From Symbiodinium natans (taxonomy: Eukaryota; Sar; Dinophyceae; Suessiales; Symbiodiniaceae), in contig CAJNDS010002279.1 of NCBI GenBank assembly GCA_905221605.1, positions 377,001 through 441,000 on the forward strand: a DNA stretch of 64,000 nt. The letters run 5' to 3'. Positions within the stretch are counted from its first letter, which is position 1, and every line of letters begins with the position of its first letter. Positions 32,371 through 43,667 of this stretch are shown here, piece after piece. A program made the translations under genes and the position numbers. The notes beneath the pieces are model-generated. The model was not told where the DNA came from and did not search any database. It saw nothing but the letters and a program-made list of their open reading frames with translations.

Positions 32371-33042
32371 GGTTTAGGGTTTAGGGTTCAGGGTTTAGGG
32401 TTTAGGGTTTAGGGTTTAGGATTTAGGGTTTAGGGTTTGGGGCTTTTAGGGTTTAGGGTTTAAATTTAGGGTTTAGGGTTTTGGGGGTTAGGGTTTACGG
32501 TTCGGGTTTAGGGTTTTTCGGGTTTGGGGGTTTAGGGGTGTAGGGAGTTTAGGGTTAAGGGGTTTAGGGCCGCCTGTTGCAAAAGGGACACCGAGGTCAA
32601 CCTTAGGGTTTAGGGTTTTGGAGGATGAAACCCAACAAGGTTAGCGGGTGCCTACTCGGCACCTCGTCCTGAATCTTAACACATATAGGTTTGAACATGC
32701 CCTTTCATCTTTGCTACCCAAAATCCCCTATATGATCCTTATAAAGCCGCAAAAAGCTCAAAGTTTTCAAAGCCCCCCCCCAAAAAAAAAAAAAAAACCT
32801 ACCCAGTTAAATCCTATCTGACCTAATTTTCCCCTGGCAGCGGTGTTCTTCTTAATTGGGGCTCGCAGCTTCAGAGGGTGTTGGGCTTAGCTTCGGCTTA
32901 GTAGCTGAATTTAGGGTTTAGGGTTTAGGGTTTAGGGTTTAGGAATTAGGGTGTGCCCTTTGTGGGGGCTTATGAACTTAGCGACTACGCAGGGCTTAGG
33001 CTCTACGAGTTCCTCTTAAGGCTTGGGGTATCACGGGATGAA

Positions 33043-33168
33043 GACTCGTACCCCTCAGGTTGTTCCCCGAAGTTCCCCTTAGTATTCTCCCTTCTACTAC
33101 TACCCGAAGGATCTTTAAGAAAGGGGTCCCCAAAGCCCAAAGGGGACAACCTCAAGGTACAACCCCTG
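33043..33168. mobile_element. GACTCGTACCCCTAAGGTTG-family element
   Basis: GACTCGTACCCCTCAGGTTG at left; right end GGACAACCTCAAGGTACAAC, forming a TIR. Confidence 0.65.
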
Positions 33169-34424
33169 GAACCCTCAACCCTAAACCCCAAACCCTAAAC
33201 CCCAAACCCCAAACCCTAAACCCTAAACCCTAAACCCTAAACCGTCGAGGGTAAGCCTAAGACCGTTCGACAACCCAGGAAGGCGTGAGCTGCAGGCATT
33301 TTGAGCCTCTTATTATGCGTCGCTCTTACCGTTCAGAGCTTGGGGAATAGGGTTTAGGGTTTAGGGTTTAGGATTTTAGGGTTTCGGGTTTAGGGGTATA
33401 GGTTTGAGGGTTTCGGGGTTTAGGGTATAGGGTTTAGGGGTGTGTCCAAGTCCCGTGTATGTGGAATGTACCTCCAGACTCTTCAACAACAACTCCCGGG
33501 TTTCTGATATTGGGCTACAGTGGCCCTTTATGTTGAGGAACCGGGGGGCTTAGGGTCTTTTGATTTGAGGAGAAGGCAGTAGCGGTATCGTCAGGTTTGT
33601 GTGTGGCCCACTTTCAGAACTAGACAGGTCCTTTGGATATGTTATATTTTCGCTCAGAAGTTGAGAAGCTAAAGGATTCAACGAACTCGGCTCATGTGGG
33701 TTTAAGAGGATCATATTTAGGAATATTTATTCAGAGGGTTTTAAGCTTGCATCCTAGAGAAGAGCCACAATGATAAGACCCAGAATGACAACTCCCATGT
33801 CGTCAGTTGCACTACATATAGGGGCCTTAATGATCAGAATGTGTTTTTTTTGGGGGGGGTCATTATAGTATGCCTACCAAGGGGCCATAAGGGAATACTA
33901 TTGGCCTTAATAAAAGAAGAGGACTTGTTTTTGCTTGATTTTTTTTTTTTTTTTTGGGGGGGGGGGGGGGGCTCTTGTAGTATAATTACAAAGGAGAAGG
34001 GAGTACTATTAGCATTTGTTCCAACCCCTATATTACACAAGGCCCGTGGCTTGAAAAAAAACAACCCCCATCATCCCGCCTTGTCGCCAGAAAAGTTGCA
34101 GAATGTCGGGCTCCTTCCTAAACCCTAAACCCGAAACCCTACACCCTAAACCCTAAACCCCAAACCCCAAACCCCAACCCTAAACCCTAAACCCTAAACT
34201 CACATCCCAAGTTTAGAGGGTTTAAGATCTCCAGTGGAGGACTTCAGCTTCCAGAGCCCCTCAGCCCTGAGCCCCTCAGACCCCCAAACCCCTTAAATGG
34301 TACCCCTCTGTTCCTGTTGTAAGAGTTTTTAGGGTTTAGGGTTTAGGTTTAGGGTTTGGGGTTTGTGGTTTGGGGTTTGGGGCTCTGAACCCGAAACCTT
34401 GAAACCCCCAACCCTGCGCTCAAG

Positions 34425-34490
34425 GTCAAGCAGCAGCAATTTTCCTCTGGATTTCGGGCCATGCGCTGCATGGTTGGACAAAACAGCCCG
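34425..34490 (+). CDS. Exon-like island, unassigned
   Basis: After CTCAAG|, a frame reads VKQQQFSSGFRAMRCMVGQN and continues SP; TTTAGGG-type repeats follow. Belongs to no recognised gene. Confidence 0.3.
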
Positions 34491-35051
34491 GGGTTTGGGG
34501 CTTTTGGGGGTTTAGGGTTTAGGGTTTAGGGCTTAGGGTTTAGGGTTTAGGGTTTAGGGCTTAGTGTCACAGTGTTTAGAGGTTTGTTAAACTGCTCGGT
34601 CTTTTTTTGGTGGTAGGAGTTCCTGTCCTCAATCAGCGCCTCATGTCGTTTTGGTTACATGGTGTTGCCCCGGATGCATGGCTTGGCTTGCACTGGTCTT
34701 GGGAAGCCCCGCAAACCCCGAAAGCCTTAAGGGCCATTAGAAACCCTTAAAAGACCCTCAACGCTTAAGCGTGTAAACCCCAAACCCCAAACCTTCCTTC
34801 CTCCGACATCTCAGCTCCCAAAGCATCAGAGCCCGAACGGCACGAACTTCCGGCACTCTCCAACCTGCTGTGAATGGCTCATGCTTCACTCTTGAGTCCC
34901 AATACTTGCCCCTCAACATTTGGGGTTCCCCCCCCCCCCCCCCCAGCCCGAAATTCCGAACTGCCCACCGCTCCTACCCTAAACCCTAAACCCTAAACCC
35001 TAAACCCTAAACCCTAAACCCTAAACCCTAAACCCTAAACCCTAAACCCTC

Positions 35052-35120
35052 ATCTTGATTCTGCCGCCGTCTTTTGGAAGCTCCGGCGCAAAAGTGCCCT
35101 GGGTGCAGAGTTTCACAATG
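35052..35120 (+). CDS. Exon-like island, unassigned
   Basis: A frame reads LDSAAVFWKLRRKSALGAEF and continues HNA to a TGA, between a CCCTAAA array (34977-35050) and TTTAGGG repeats (35175-35205). Start and splice sites are unclear. Confidence 0.3.
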
Positions 35121-35317
35121 CCTGACCAAAGCACGGACGGCCCGATCAGACACTCAACTCCAGAGGCGAGTTTTAGGGGTTTAGGGGTTTAGGGTTTAGG
35201 GTTTAGGAACCACTTTTTGATAGCAGAGTCTATAGACTCACCTTAGTGACGAACCCTCGATTGGCAGGGCCGTCCTGCATTGCGAGGGCCCTTGCGAGTG
35301 CGCTATTGAGCATGTAC

Positions 35318-35525
35318 TGCATACATGTATATGTGTATACATATATATATATATATGCATATGCTACACACACACACGTATATATATATATATATGTATA
35401 GACATATATGTATATGGGAACACACACTTTATATACATATATCTATATATATACATATATTTATTTATTTATATTTACTTATTTATTTATATTTATATTT
35501 ATTTATTCATTTATTTATTGATTGA
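35318..35525. repeat. TATA/CA/ATTT microsatellite
   Basis: (TA)n, (CA)n and (TTTA)n stretches with no coding signal. Confidence 0.88.
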
Positions 35526-35771
35526 AACTGTCTAATGAACATAGCAATAATCAGAATAAAAAACAAGAACCAATTCACATCTTACTTATACTTGTTACGC
35601 TGTTCAGCTTTTGGTTGTATAGTTAGCTGTGCTTGTTTCTAGCTACAGGCTGGGCTTTGGACAGCTTTTTTTTCACAAAACGCTGAACTTTACCAGATTT
35701 TCATCAAAGTTCATCAGTTTGACGCGGCACACCTGCGAGAGTTAAGCTGCAAGTTTAAAGCCTATAGTTCA

Positions 35772-35867
35772 GGGGTGTTCCCCCTTACTAGCAGTCCTTA
35801 ATAGGGATTATAGTATCTCCCATTATAATCCTTATTAAGGACTGTTAGTAGAAGGGGGAACATCCCA
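35772..35867. mobile_element. Near-perfect palindromic element, GGGATGTTCC family
   Basis: Left arm GGGGTGTTCCCCCTTACTAG, right arm ending AGAAGGGGGAACATCCC, with complementary GCAGTCCTTAAT and ATTAAGGACTGT inside and about 6 nt of loop. It is a MITE-like foldback of about 96 bp with no coding capacity. Confidence 0.8.
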
Positions 35868-36238
35868 ACCTACAGTTTAGGGTTGGATGATGTTTGCACG
35901 TTTCGGCGGGTAGCTTTCGAAGTCTTCCACCTTCTTTGCTCGGCGCACTTGCAAAAGGAATTCGCCTGACGCGCGTGGGAAGCCATATACGACGATGTAC
36001 CAGTACAGGGCAGGTTACTGTGCCTAGGCCCGCACAGCAAAACAGATCTTAAACGCCAAAGCCTACGTTGACCTTGAAAAAGCTTCAAGCACAGGTAGCA
36101 CCCGACCCCCCGACAGGGGCCCGGGGCTACAGGTCACGCTTGTTTGTTGCACGGCGCTTGGATGCATCGGTTAGCTTGGCCATGGATCCTCGCTGGTCGC
36201 GCTAAGGTATGGCCCAGCCGCTCGGCCGATACCTTGAA

Positions 36239-36312
36239 TTCTGGGAGGATTCAAAAAGTATATCCCTTTATGTTGGGGCTCTACTTTTTGGATCCTCCTA
36301 GGGGGCCTGGGT
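36239..36312. mobile_element. GGAGGATCCAAAAAGTAGA-family foldback element
   Basis: TGGGAGGATTCAAAAAGTAT and GGCTCTACTTTTTGGATCCT face each other across about 20 nt. Confidence 0.65.
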
Positions 36313-36413
36313 GAGGAGGAGTTGTTTTCTGGTTCACCTTGCTCCATATTGAGTGGGAGATATACAGGGTTACCTTCAGGGTTTGTCAGCGAAAATTGAT
36401 GATGACTTCCCAC

Positions 36414-36514
36414 CGAGCCCAATACCCCCGCAAATAGGGAATATACCTTAAATCATATGGAGGCCAAACAGGATCCCTTTTTTAAGGTATATTCGGAACT
36501 TTAGGGGTATTGGG
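36414..36514. mobile_element. GAGCCCAATACCCC foldback element
   Basis: Arms GAGCCCAATACCCCCGCAAA and GGGGTATTGGGCT, with inner AATATACCTTAAA and TTTAAGGTATATT. Confidence 0.7.
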
Positions 36515-37472
36515 CTAACGGAGTTGTTGCCTTGACAGCTCAGCAAGGCTGCTCGCCCAGCAGAACGCACCCTAAACTTTGAGGCCTAAACCCTGAAACA
36601 TATATTCTCAACCCTACACCCAAACTCCCTAAACCCTAAACCTCAATCTGAATCCCAGTCCTGCCACACCCTCAAGGAACTCACTATTGGGTTTAGGGCA
36701 AAGTTTAGGGCTTAGGGTTTAAGATTTAGGGTTTGGATAGCTGTAGGGATGTAGCATTGGGGTGCTTCTGAGATATGAGGCGCATTATGCTGTGGTGAAG
36801 GGTAGAAACGACCCCCTTTTTTACCATCGCTCCTACTCAGCTTTGTCGACGAGGAGCCGACCCCCGGTTAAGACCATAGCCTCCGCCCAATGCCACCAAC
36901 GCCCGCACGCAAATTCCCCGACAAATCCCCGACACCAGCACAACCCCAAACCCCGCGAAAGCCCTAAACCCTAAACCCTAAACCCTAAACCTAATAACCC
37001 TCTCCGGGATGACAGGTATGCCACGACAGCAACAGGCTGGCCGCATCACCAGGTACATGCTCAGTTGCAGCCAAGGCCTTAGTAGGGTTTAGGGTTTAGG
37101 GTTTCGGGTTTAGGGTCTAGGGTTTTGGGGTTTAGGGTTTAGGGTTAGGCGGGTGTCTGGCAGTCAGCAAGTCTAGCTTCAAAAGGGTTTAGGGGTTTAG
37201 GGGTTTAGGGTTTTGCAGAGTCTTGAGGAGTAAAGGCTTCTGCGACCCTAAACCCCTTTGAAGTCAGGATGGGCTCAGGGTTCACTTGGTGGTTCCATGG
37301 GTGCTCTCAAGCAGTTCTAGGCTGCTAAGTACCCTTTAATTACGTACATAAGCATATACAAGTATATAGTTGTCCCTACTTGTATACCCTACTTTTTTTT
37401 AGCAGTGCCCATCCACCTCCATTTAGGGCTTTTGGGTGAGTGAAACCCTAAACCCTAAACCTTTGTAAATTC

Positions 37473-37615
37473 GTCGTTTTGGGCAAATATTTCGTCGATT
37501 TAGGCAAATCCTCCGTCGATTTAGGCAAATCCTTCGTCGTTTTAGGCAAGTCCTTCGTCGATTTAGGCAAGTTTTTCGTCGATTTAGGCAAGTCCTTCGT
37601 CGATTTAGGCAAATG
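37473..37615. repeat. 21-bp minisatellite (GTCGATTTAGGCAAATCCTTC)
   Basis: About 6.5 units of 21 bp. Because the period is a multiple of three, it would read VDLGKSF repeats, but there is no sign that it is coding. Each unit contains TTTAGG, so it may have grown from telomere-like sequence. Confidence 0.85.
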
Positions 37616-37846
37616 GGTCAAATGGGTTTGGGGCGAGGGTGGGGTGGGGAGCCTCTTTTGGGAGCTTTGGAGACCTTCTGGAACAAATAGGTGTGAAGCG
37701 AGGGTTTAGGAAAAGCTGGGCACTATAAAGAATAGAAACTTTAGATTTTCGGAATGTTATGGGCCCCTCTGGGCGGGTGGGGTTTTTGCTAAGTGCTAGA
37801 GCCCCTTCTAAACTGGTAATGTCCTGGCCCTGCCAATCGTAAACCC

Positions 37847-38029
37847 TAAACCCCTAAACCCCTAAACCCCTAAACCCCTAAACCCCTAAACCCCTAAACC
37901 CCTAAACCCCTAAACCCCTAAACCCTAAACCCTAAACCCTATAAACCCTAAACCCTATAAACCCTAAACCCTAAACCCCTAAACCCCTAACCCCTAAACC
38001 CTAAACCCCTAAACCCCTAAACCCGAACC
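37847..38029. repeat. CCCCTAAA (octamer) variant array
   Basis: Octamer units with an extra C, interspersed with CCCTATAAA and CCCTAAA, ending before the exon at 38.04 kb. Confidence 0.9.
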
Positions 38030-38041
38030 CTAAGCCCCGAG

Positions 38042-38089
38042 GCAGCAGCCGCAGTACCCGCACTTGCTTTGGCCGCAGCAGAACTCCGC
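38042..38089 (+). CDS. Exon of unrecognised gene
   Basis: Sixteen codons, AAAAVPALALAAAELR, phase 0. Acceptor CGAG|GCA, GT donor at 38090. Bounded by CCCCTAAA arrays upstream; the downstream array is CCCTAAA rather than TTTAGGG. Confidence 0.4.
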
Positions 38090-38174
38090 GTTGGCGACAG
38101 GAGCCCGGGGGTCTCCGATGTTCTAAACCCTAAACCCTAAACCCTAAACCCTAAACCCTAAACTCTAAGGCTGA

Positions 38175-38208
38175 GCGTGGAGCCTGCTGTTGCAGAGAGT
38201 GCTTGCAG
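38175..38208 (+). mobile_element. Short 3'-end fragment of the 19.2-kb LINE-like element
   Basis: Thirty-four bases match the 3' tail at 20020-20053 with three mismatches, including the terminal GAGAGTGCTTGCAG. Again a CCCTAAA array lies immediately upstream and AAAACCCT immediately follows, so both the 3' end and the junction sequence are shared. Confidence 0.65.
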
Positions 38209-39304
38209 AAAACCCTGGGGGCAGAAATAGGGCGTTTGGAGCTAGACCTGTAGCCTTACTAAGGTTTCGTAAACACCCGGCCCAACCCAGGGTCAGAAGT
38301 AGTTTTGGGGTGCAGAGCTTGCAATTTGTTGCGGTTTTCGTTGGAATTTTGAGTTGTGGTGCTTCTCACTACTCATGAACCGACAAGTAGAGTGCTGACT
38401 TGAGCTAGACCTTGCAAAGGAAGTGTTTAGGGTTTGGGATACTTGAAGTTTCATGGGTTGTTATGAGTAGGGTTATAGTTATATTCTGAGAAGGCTACCT
38501 ACAACACTTTACAGCTGAATCACCCACCTGGGGGGGCTTAGGGTGTGGGGTTCACCAGGAGGTTTGCAAACCACAGCTTTGCAACCATGCTCTTGCAATG
38601 GGAGCCCTTGTAAAAAGGCTTATTTGAGCTGTGGGTCCCGAAGCAGGATCGGCGGCATCGGCGTCTTGTTTCTACGGCTCCTGGCAACCACCACGGCAGG
38701 CCCAAATTCGTCGGGAATCGTGCTTTCTCTCAGGGCTGACCTCTTTAAACCCAAAAATTTACTTGGCACATGTCTATCGGTCCAGACAAAAGGCGTGTGG
38801 TTGGGTGTGCGGAATCCTGATGCCGAAGATGCGAGGTGCCCACATGGTCAGATGATGTAACGGTTTCACCCCAAACCCTATAGCGCCATATAGGCCCTGT
38901 GGAGAGGGCGTTGCTTCAGCTAGGGAGGCGACAAACCGACCTGCTCGAAACGCTTAAACGCGGCAGAGTAGGGTTGCCCTGACCCGAGTGCCTGCCCGAT
39001 GCAGAACTATGCACAAAACTGGACTTAGATGTCGTTTCTGAAATGAGGGTACCTTATTGGGGTCATTGCTATAAGGGCATTCTGCAATTGGGGGGCTTCT
39101 TTGGGGGTCCCCTATTTTCGTAAACCCCCAAATCACGAACAACCCTAAACCCTAAGCCCCAAACCCTAAACCCTAAGCCCCAAACCCTAAACCCCAAACC
39201 CCAAACCCCAAACCCCAAACCCCAAACCCCAAACCCCAAACCCCAAACCCCAAACCCCAAACCCCAAACCCTAAACCCTAAACCTTCTACAATCCCTGCT
39301 GGAG

Positions 39305-39364
39305 GCCTCGCCCCTGCTCTGGGTGCGCGCCGGCACGCCGCCGCGGACGCCGCCGCGATGGGAG
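39305..39364 (+). CDS. Exon of unrecognised gene
   Basis: Twenty codons, ASPLLWVRAGTPPRTPPRWE, GC-rich with G/C third positions. Acceptor GGAG|GCC, donor GAG|GCCCAG. Arrays CCCCAAA/CCCTAAA left, TTTAGGG right. Confidence 0.5.
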
Positions 39365-39749
39365 GCCCAGGGTTTAGGTTTAGGGTTCAGGGTTTAGGGT
39401 TTAGGGTTTAGGGTTTAGGGTTTAGGGTTCAGGGTTCAGGGTTCAGGGTCTAGGGCCCTATGCTTCGACTTGGATGTTTATGTGTAGTGATAAGAAGGGG
39501 AGTTACGGGTACCCGAATCAAGGTTGCAACCAGGGACAGCCCACATCACAAACCCCCCCATATGACGACGCGTGAACCCCCAAGTTTGGTTTCTTTGAGG
39601 GGTATATGGAGGGACCCCTAGAATTGAGTTTTTTTGTTATGGATGGATGCACAGGGCAAACTTCTCGAAGAGCCGGGATGTTGGGGAGGTGGACGGGCCA
39701 TATGCATGAACAAGTATCACCAATCCCTAAGCCCTAAACCCTAAACAAA

Positions 39750-39920
39750 CAAATATAACATCTGTATATATATATATGCACATATGTATTTATGTATATA
39801 TGTATGTGTGTATATATGTGTATATGTATACATGTATATTTGTATATGTATATATGGGGTTTTAGGGTTTAGGTTTCCCGAAACCTTGAATCCTAAATAA
39901 ACAAATATTTCCATATACAG

Positions 39921-39951
<31 letters not shown>

Positions 39952-39962
39952 TATATTCTATA
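39750..39962. repeat. TATA/GTAT microsatellites around a TTTAGGG remnant
   Basis: Two TA-rich blocks separated by TTTTAGGGTTTAGG and a duplicated AATAAACAAATAT-like segment. Confidence 0.8.
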
Positions 39963-40246
39963 TAGGGTCTAGGGTTTATGAGTCAGGCAGGAGTTGTGCA
40001 GTCGCACGACTGCACACCAGACGTGGCCAAGCTGTTTAGGTTGAGTTTTGGGCTTTAAGGTGTTGTTCGTTGGAGCAGTACCCAGCGATAAGTTTGACAG
40101 CTACCCTATACCCATCAAACATGAGCCCCCTGACATAGAACCCTAAACTCAGGGTTTAGGGTCTAGTGTTTCATTGAGGGTTTAGGCTTTCGGGTGCAGG
40201 GTTTTAGGGTTTGTTTTTGGGCTTCTTTCAGTTCTTAGGGTTTTGA

Positions 40247-40517
40247 GCCCCCTCCCCCCCCACCACCCCCCCCCCCCCCCCCACCCCCCCACCCCCCACG
40301 CCCCCCCCCCCCCCCCCACACCCCACCCCCCACCCCCCCCCCCACGCCCCCCCCCCCCCCCAAACACCCACCCCCTTCCCCCCCACCCCCCCCCCCCAAA
40401 CACCCCCCCCCCTCCCCCCACCACTCCCCTCTCCCCCCCCCCCACCTCCCCCCCCTTACCCCCCACCCCCCCCCCCCCCCCCCCCCCCCCCCCACCCCAC
40501 CCCCCCTCCCCCCCTCA
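40247..40517. repeat. 270-bp poly-C tract with A/T/G interruptions
   Basis: Nearly pure C on this strand, able to form G-quadruplexes on the other. The Pro/His- and Gly/Trp-rich ORFs here are artefacts of composition. Confidence 0.92.
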
Positions 40518-40785
40518 AGCCACCCCAAATCTCAATACGGCGATGCCCATAAAGAACGGCTGCAAATCTGCAGGCTCCCCGCGATCCACTAGTACAAGCG
40601 CTGATCGAGGAGACTCTGCGGACAAAGTTTAGGCTTTCATTACAGTTCTGTAACCGATAGTGTTATTTTTCTCATTGCCACCGCTCGTTCTTTTATTATC
40701 ATATGTACTTCTACATATCATGGCATATTCTTTGATCATCTGGAGCCTTGATGAGCTTGGTCGACTAAGCCTTCTAGACCCTAAA

Positions 40786-40930
40786 CCCGAAATCCTAAAC
40801 CCGAAACCCTAAACCCGAAACCCTAAACCCGAAACCTTAAACCCGAAACCCTAAACCCGAAACCCTAAACCCTAAACCCGAAACCCTAAACCCGAAACCC
40901 TAAACCCTAAACCCTAAACCCTAAACCCTC
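40786..40930. repeat. CCCGAAA/CCCTAAA alternating array
   Basis: Alternating ACCCGAA and ACCCTAA units form a 14-bp higher-order repeat, directly before the exon at 40.94 kb. Confidence 0.9.
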
Positions 40931-40942
40931 CTTTCTCTCGAG

Positions 40943-40998
40943 GAGCTGGGCATCGAGCCCTCGGAGGAGAACGACTTCGCATGGATGCGCGGCCGCAA
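40943..40998 (+). CDS. Exon of unrecognised gene
   Basis: Reads ELGIEPSEENDFAWMRGR plus two bases. Acceptor TCGAG|GAG, donor GCGCCG. Strong coding character, bracketed by CCCGAAA/CCCTAAA left and TTTAGGG right. Confidence 0.58.
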
Positions 40999-41509
40999 GC
41001 GCCGTGGGGAGAGGGCTTTCAGGGTTTAGGGTTTAGGGTTTGGGGTTTAGGGTTTAGGGTTTAGGGTTTGGGGTTTAGGGTTTAGGGCTAGGGTTTAGGG
41101 TTTGGGGGTTTGGGGTTTCGGGGTTGAGGAACTCAAAGCCTAATTTTTTTTTGGCAGGTTACCTAGGATTCCTATAAGGGGTGTTTGGAGTATAATCGAC
41201 GACCGAAAAGTAGATTTTAGGGTTCTTTCGGGAAGGTTTATAGGGATTCCAAGGGGCTTTGGGTTTAGGGTTTAGGGTTTAGGGTTTAGGGTTTAGGGAA
41301 GGAGCCTCTGACAGAGGGCCTGGCACCTATCCTTAGCTGGGAGTGGTCAGGGTCTGGGCCTTCAGGGAAGAAAGGTGTAAAGAGCTCAAGTGTCCCTAAA
41401 GGGTCAATGTACTCGTACCATGTTCTGACCCTGGGCCCCGAAGTCCTATATAGGAAGTGATTTGAAGCTGCCTTTGGGCTTGCTACTGTAGGGGGGGGGG
41501 GGGGGGGGG

Positions 41510-41735
41510 GGGTTTAGGGTTTTGGGTTTAGGGTTTAGGGTTTGGGTTTAGGGTTTAGGGTTTAGGGTTAGGGCTTAGGGCTAGGGTTTAGGGTTTAGGG
41601 TTTAGGGTGTTAGGGTTTAGGGTTTAGGGTTTAGGGTTTAGGGTTTAGGTTTTAGGGTTTAGGGTTTAGGGTTTAGGGTTTAGGGTTTAGGGTTTAGGGT
41701 TCAGGGTTCAGGGTTTAGGGTTTAGGGTTTAGGGC
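41510..41735. repeat. Long (TTTAGGG)n array after a poly-G tract
   Basis: About 30 units with sporadic variants, immediately after about 22 Gs at 41491. Confidence 0.92.
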
Positions 41736-42032
41736 TCTTCGACGGCCTTATGGCTGGAAGGGTTTCAGGTCTTTTTCTTGGTGAGGAGGGATTGTCCGTT
41801 CTTGTTTTGCACCCTAAACCTTAAACCCCAAAACCCCAAACCCTAAACCCCAAAAAGAATACCCGGGATGGAAAAGGATCCTGCTTGTGTTGCCATGCCC
41901 CATGCGGTCGATGTCTTCTGTGGTTTTCGCACACCCCCTTGTCAGTTCTAAACCCTAAACCCTAAACCCTAAACCCTAAACCCTAAACCCTAAACCCTAA
42001 ACCCTAAACCCTAAACCCTGAACCGTGGCCAG

Positions 42033-42050
42033 GAGTCAAGGCTTGCCACG
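42033..42050 (+). CDS. Possible microexon of unrecognised gene
   Basis: An 18-nt island between CCAG| and |GTAGGA directly after a CCCTAAA array, phase-compatible with the exons at 40.9 and 43.9 kb (SQGLP). Too short to judge alone. Confidence 0.3.
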
Positions 42051-42229
42051 GTAGGACTGCAAGAACCTTAAACCCTTTTGGGATGTTCCCCTTATATACT
42101 GGGATGCCCAGTAGTGCCCTTATTCCCTTTTTGGGGGGGGTTTTGGTTCCCTTATAAACCCCTTTAAGCAAAAAAGGGCACCCTTTTTAAGGCAACCCCG
42201 TATAATCGGGATAATCATCATCCCCTTGA

Positions 42230-42322
42230 TGTACCCAGAGAGCCCAACACCCCTTGATCAAAGACTATAAACATTAAATATTAGTTCATATAATTTGAGG
42301 AATATTCCTTATTTTAGGCTTG
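42230..42322. mobile_element. GAGAGCCCAA-family element
   Basis: Starts TACCCAGAGAGCCCAACACC and ends AATATTCCTTATTTTAGGCT followed by TGGGTA. Confidence 0.55.
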
Positions 42323-42954
42323 GGTATGATACGAAACTCTATGTACAACAAAGCACCGGCGCTTGCTTCAAGTCTGCTTATCGTACCCGCATGAGTCTTT
42401 TGTAGCGTTTCGAGCTCCAGGGGCACCGGCAGTCTAAACTTGAAACCCCCCCCAAGCGCACCCGCATCTCCACACCCCAACAAGTTGCCACCGATTTGTT
42501 CCATCTCGGCAAGTGCTGATGACTAAACAGACTAAACCCCAAACGCAGGACCCTACAAACCCCAAACCGCTTGGCGCTTTCCAGAGCCATTTTGGCCACA
42601 GTAGTTTGTGTTTTTTTCTTTTTGCGGCGGCGTGCTGCTGGCGCACCTCTTCCAGCATTAGTTCTCAGTTCTCGACCTGAATCCCTGAGCCCGACCTCAG
42701 GAAGAGTTTGTGGTGTTAGGGTTTAGGGTTTAGGGTTTAGGGGTCGTGGTTTCTGGGCTTCAGTGGCCTGGATTTTGAGGGCACGTGTTGAAGGCTACAC
42801 TGCGAGGCTGCCCTAAACCCTAAACCCTAAACCCTAAACACTAAACTGGATGCTTCATGCCAAAGGCCTGAAATCAATGGGTGCAAATCTCCAGTGCAGC
42901 ATGGGGGCGGTTGGGGGGGGTGGGGGGGTTGACAAGGGAATTTGTTTCTGCTAT

Positions 42955-43055
42955 TTGCTTGAGACCCCCCCCCCCCCTTCGAACAAAAAAAAACATCAAT
43001 CTCTACATTGCCCTATAGCTGTGCAGTGTTCGAGGGTTCTTAAGCAATAGGTAGA
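42955..43055. mobile_element. CTTAAG-poly(C/A)-family element
   Basis: ATTTGCTTGAGACCCCCCCC at left; TCGAGGGTTCTTAAGCAAT at right; internal TCTACATTGCCCTAT is shared with the 14.2-kb copy. Confidence 0.6.
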
Positions 43056-43593
43056 TTTAAGTTTCGGGTTTATGTTCGGGGCACTGCTTGGAACTCTAAA
43101 CCATAAGGCACATGGCGGATACAAAGGGCCCCAAACCCAAAAAAAGCCCACAGAGAACACGGGAGGGCAGGCGGGATTCCAGGATCCTAAGACGAGAGCT
43201 ACTTCTTCTTGTTGGTAGGGCCTGTGTTCTGACCCAGTCTTTCTCGTTAAGGAAGTTTCGGGTTTAGGGTTTTGAGGGTATGGAGGGTATGGAGGGTTTT
43301 GGGGCATTGAGGGTATGGAGGCTTTCTGTTAGTCTTGCTGAGGTGCTATCCGTCAGTCTTCCTGAGGTGCGATCCGGCATTCCACTTGAAACAGAATAAG
43401 AAGGCTTCATGGGCCGTCATGATTCGTAACTATGGCTGGACGTGCCCTAAATAAGAATCGCTTTTTATAGCCCAAGTTCCCCAAACCCTAAACCGGCCTA
43501 ACCCTAAAGCCGAAACCCTAAGCCCTACTTATAACATCAGTTGCAGCTACCCATGAACCTTCAAAGAAGTCCGGCACGAGCGTGTCATTCGCC

Positions 43594-43655
43594 TAGTAGG
43601 GTTTCTACAGGGGATACCAAGTAGACTTGCAAAGTCAAAAGTGCTTCCAAGTAGA
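43594..43655. mobile_element. TACTTGGAAGC-family element, right half
   Basis: GGGTTTCTACAGGGGATACC followed by AAGTAGACTTGCAAAGTCAA and CTTCCAAGTAGA, matching the right half of the 7.3-kb copy. Confidence 0.6.
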
Positions 43656-43667
43656 CCCCAAACCCTA

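Larger units (their letters stand above)
32371..38041. other. Gene-poor stretch between UroD stop and next clear exon
   Basis: Contains telomere-type arrays, foldback elements (33.0, 33.6, 35.8, 36.2, 36.4 kb), microsatellites and two weak exon-like islands (34.4, 35.05 kb). A further island near 37.02 kb (GACAG|GTATGCC...ACCAG|GTACAT) has splice-like ends but no clear frame. Confidence 0.5.

Noticed and set aside
37473-37615. Coding VDLGKSF repeat protein
   Set aside because: The 21-bp period explains the open frame; no splice signals or flanking coding sequence support it.
40182-40632. Pro-rich and Gly/Trp-rich open frames
   Set aside because: They are produced by the poly-C tract on either strand.
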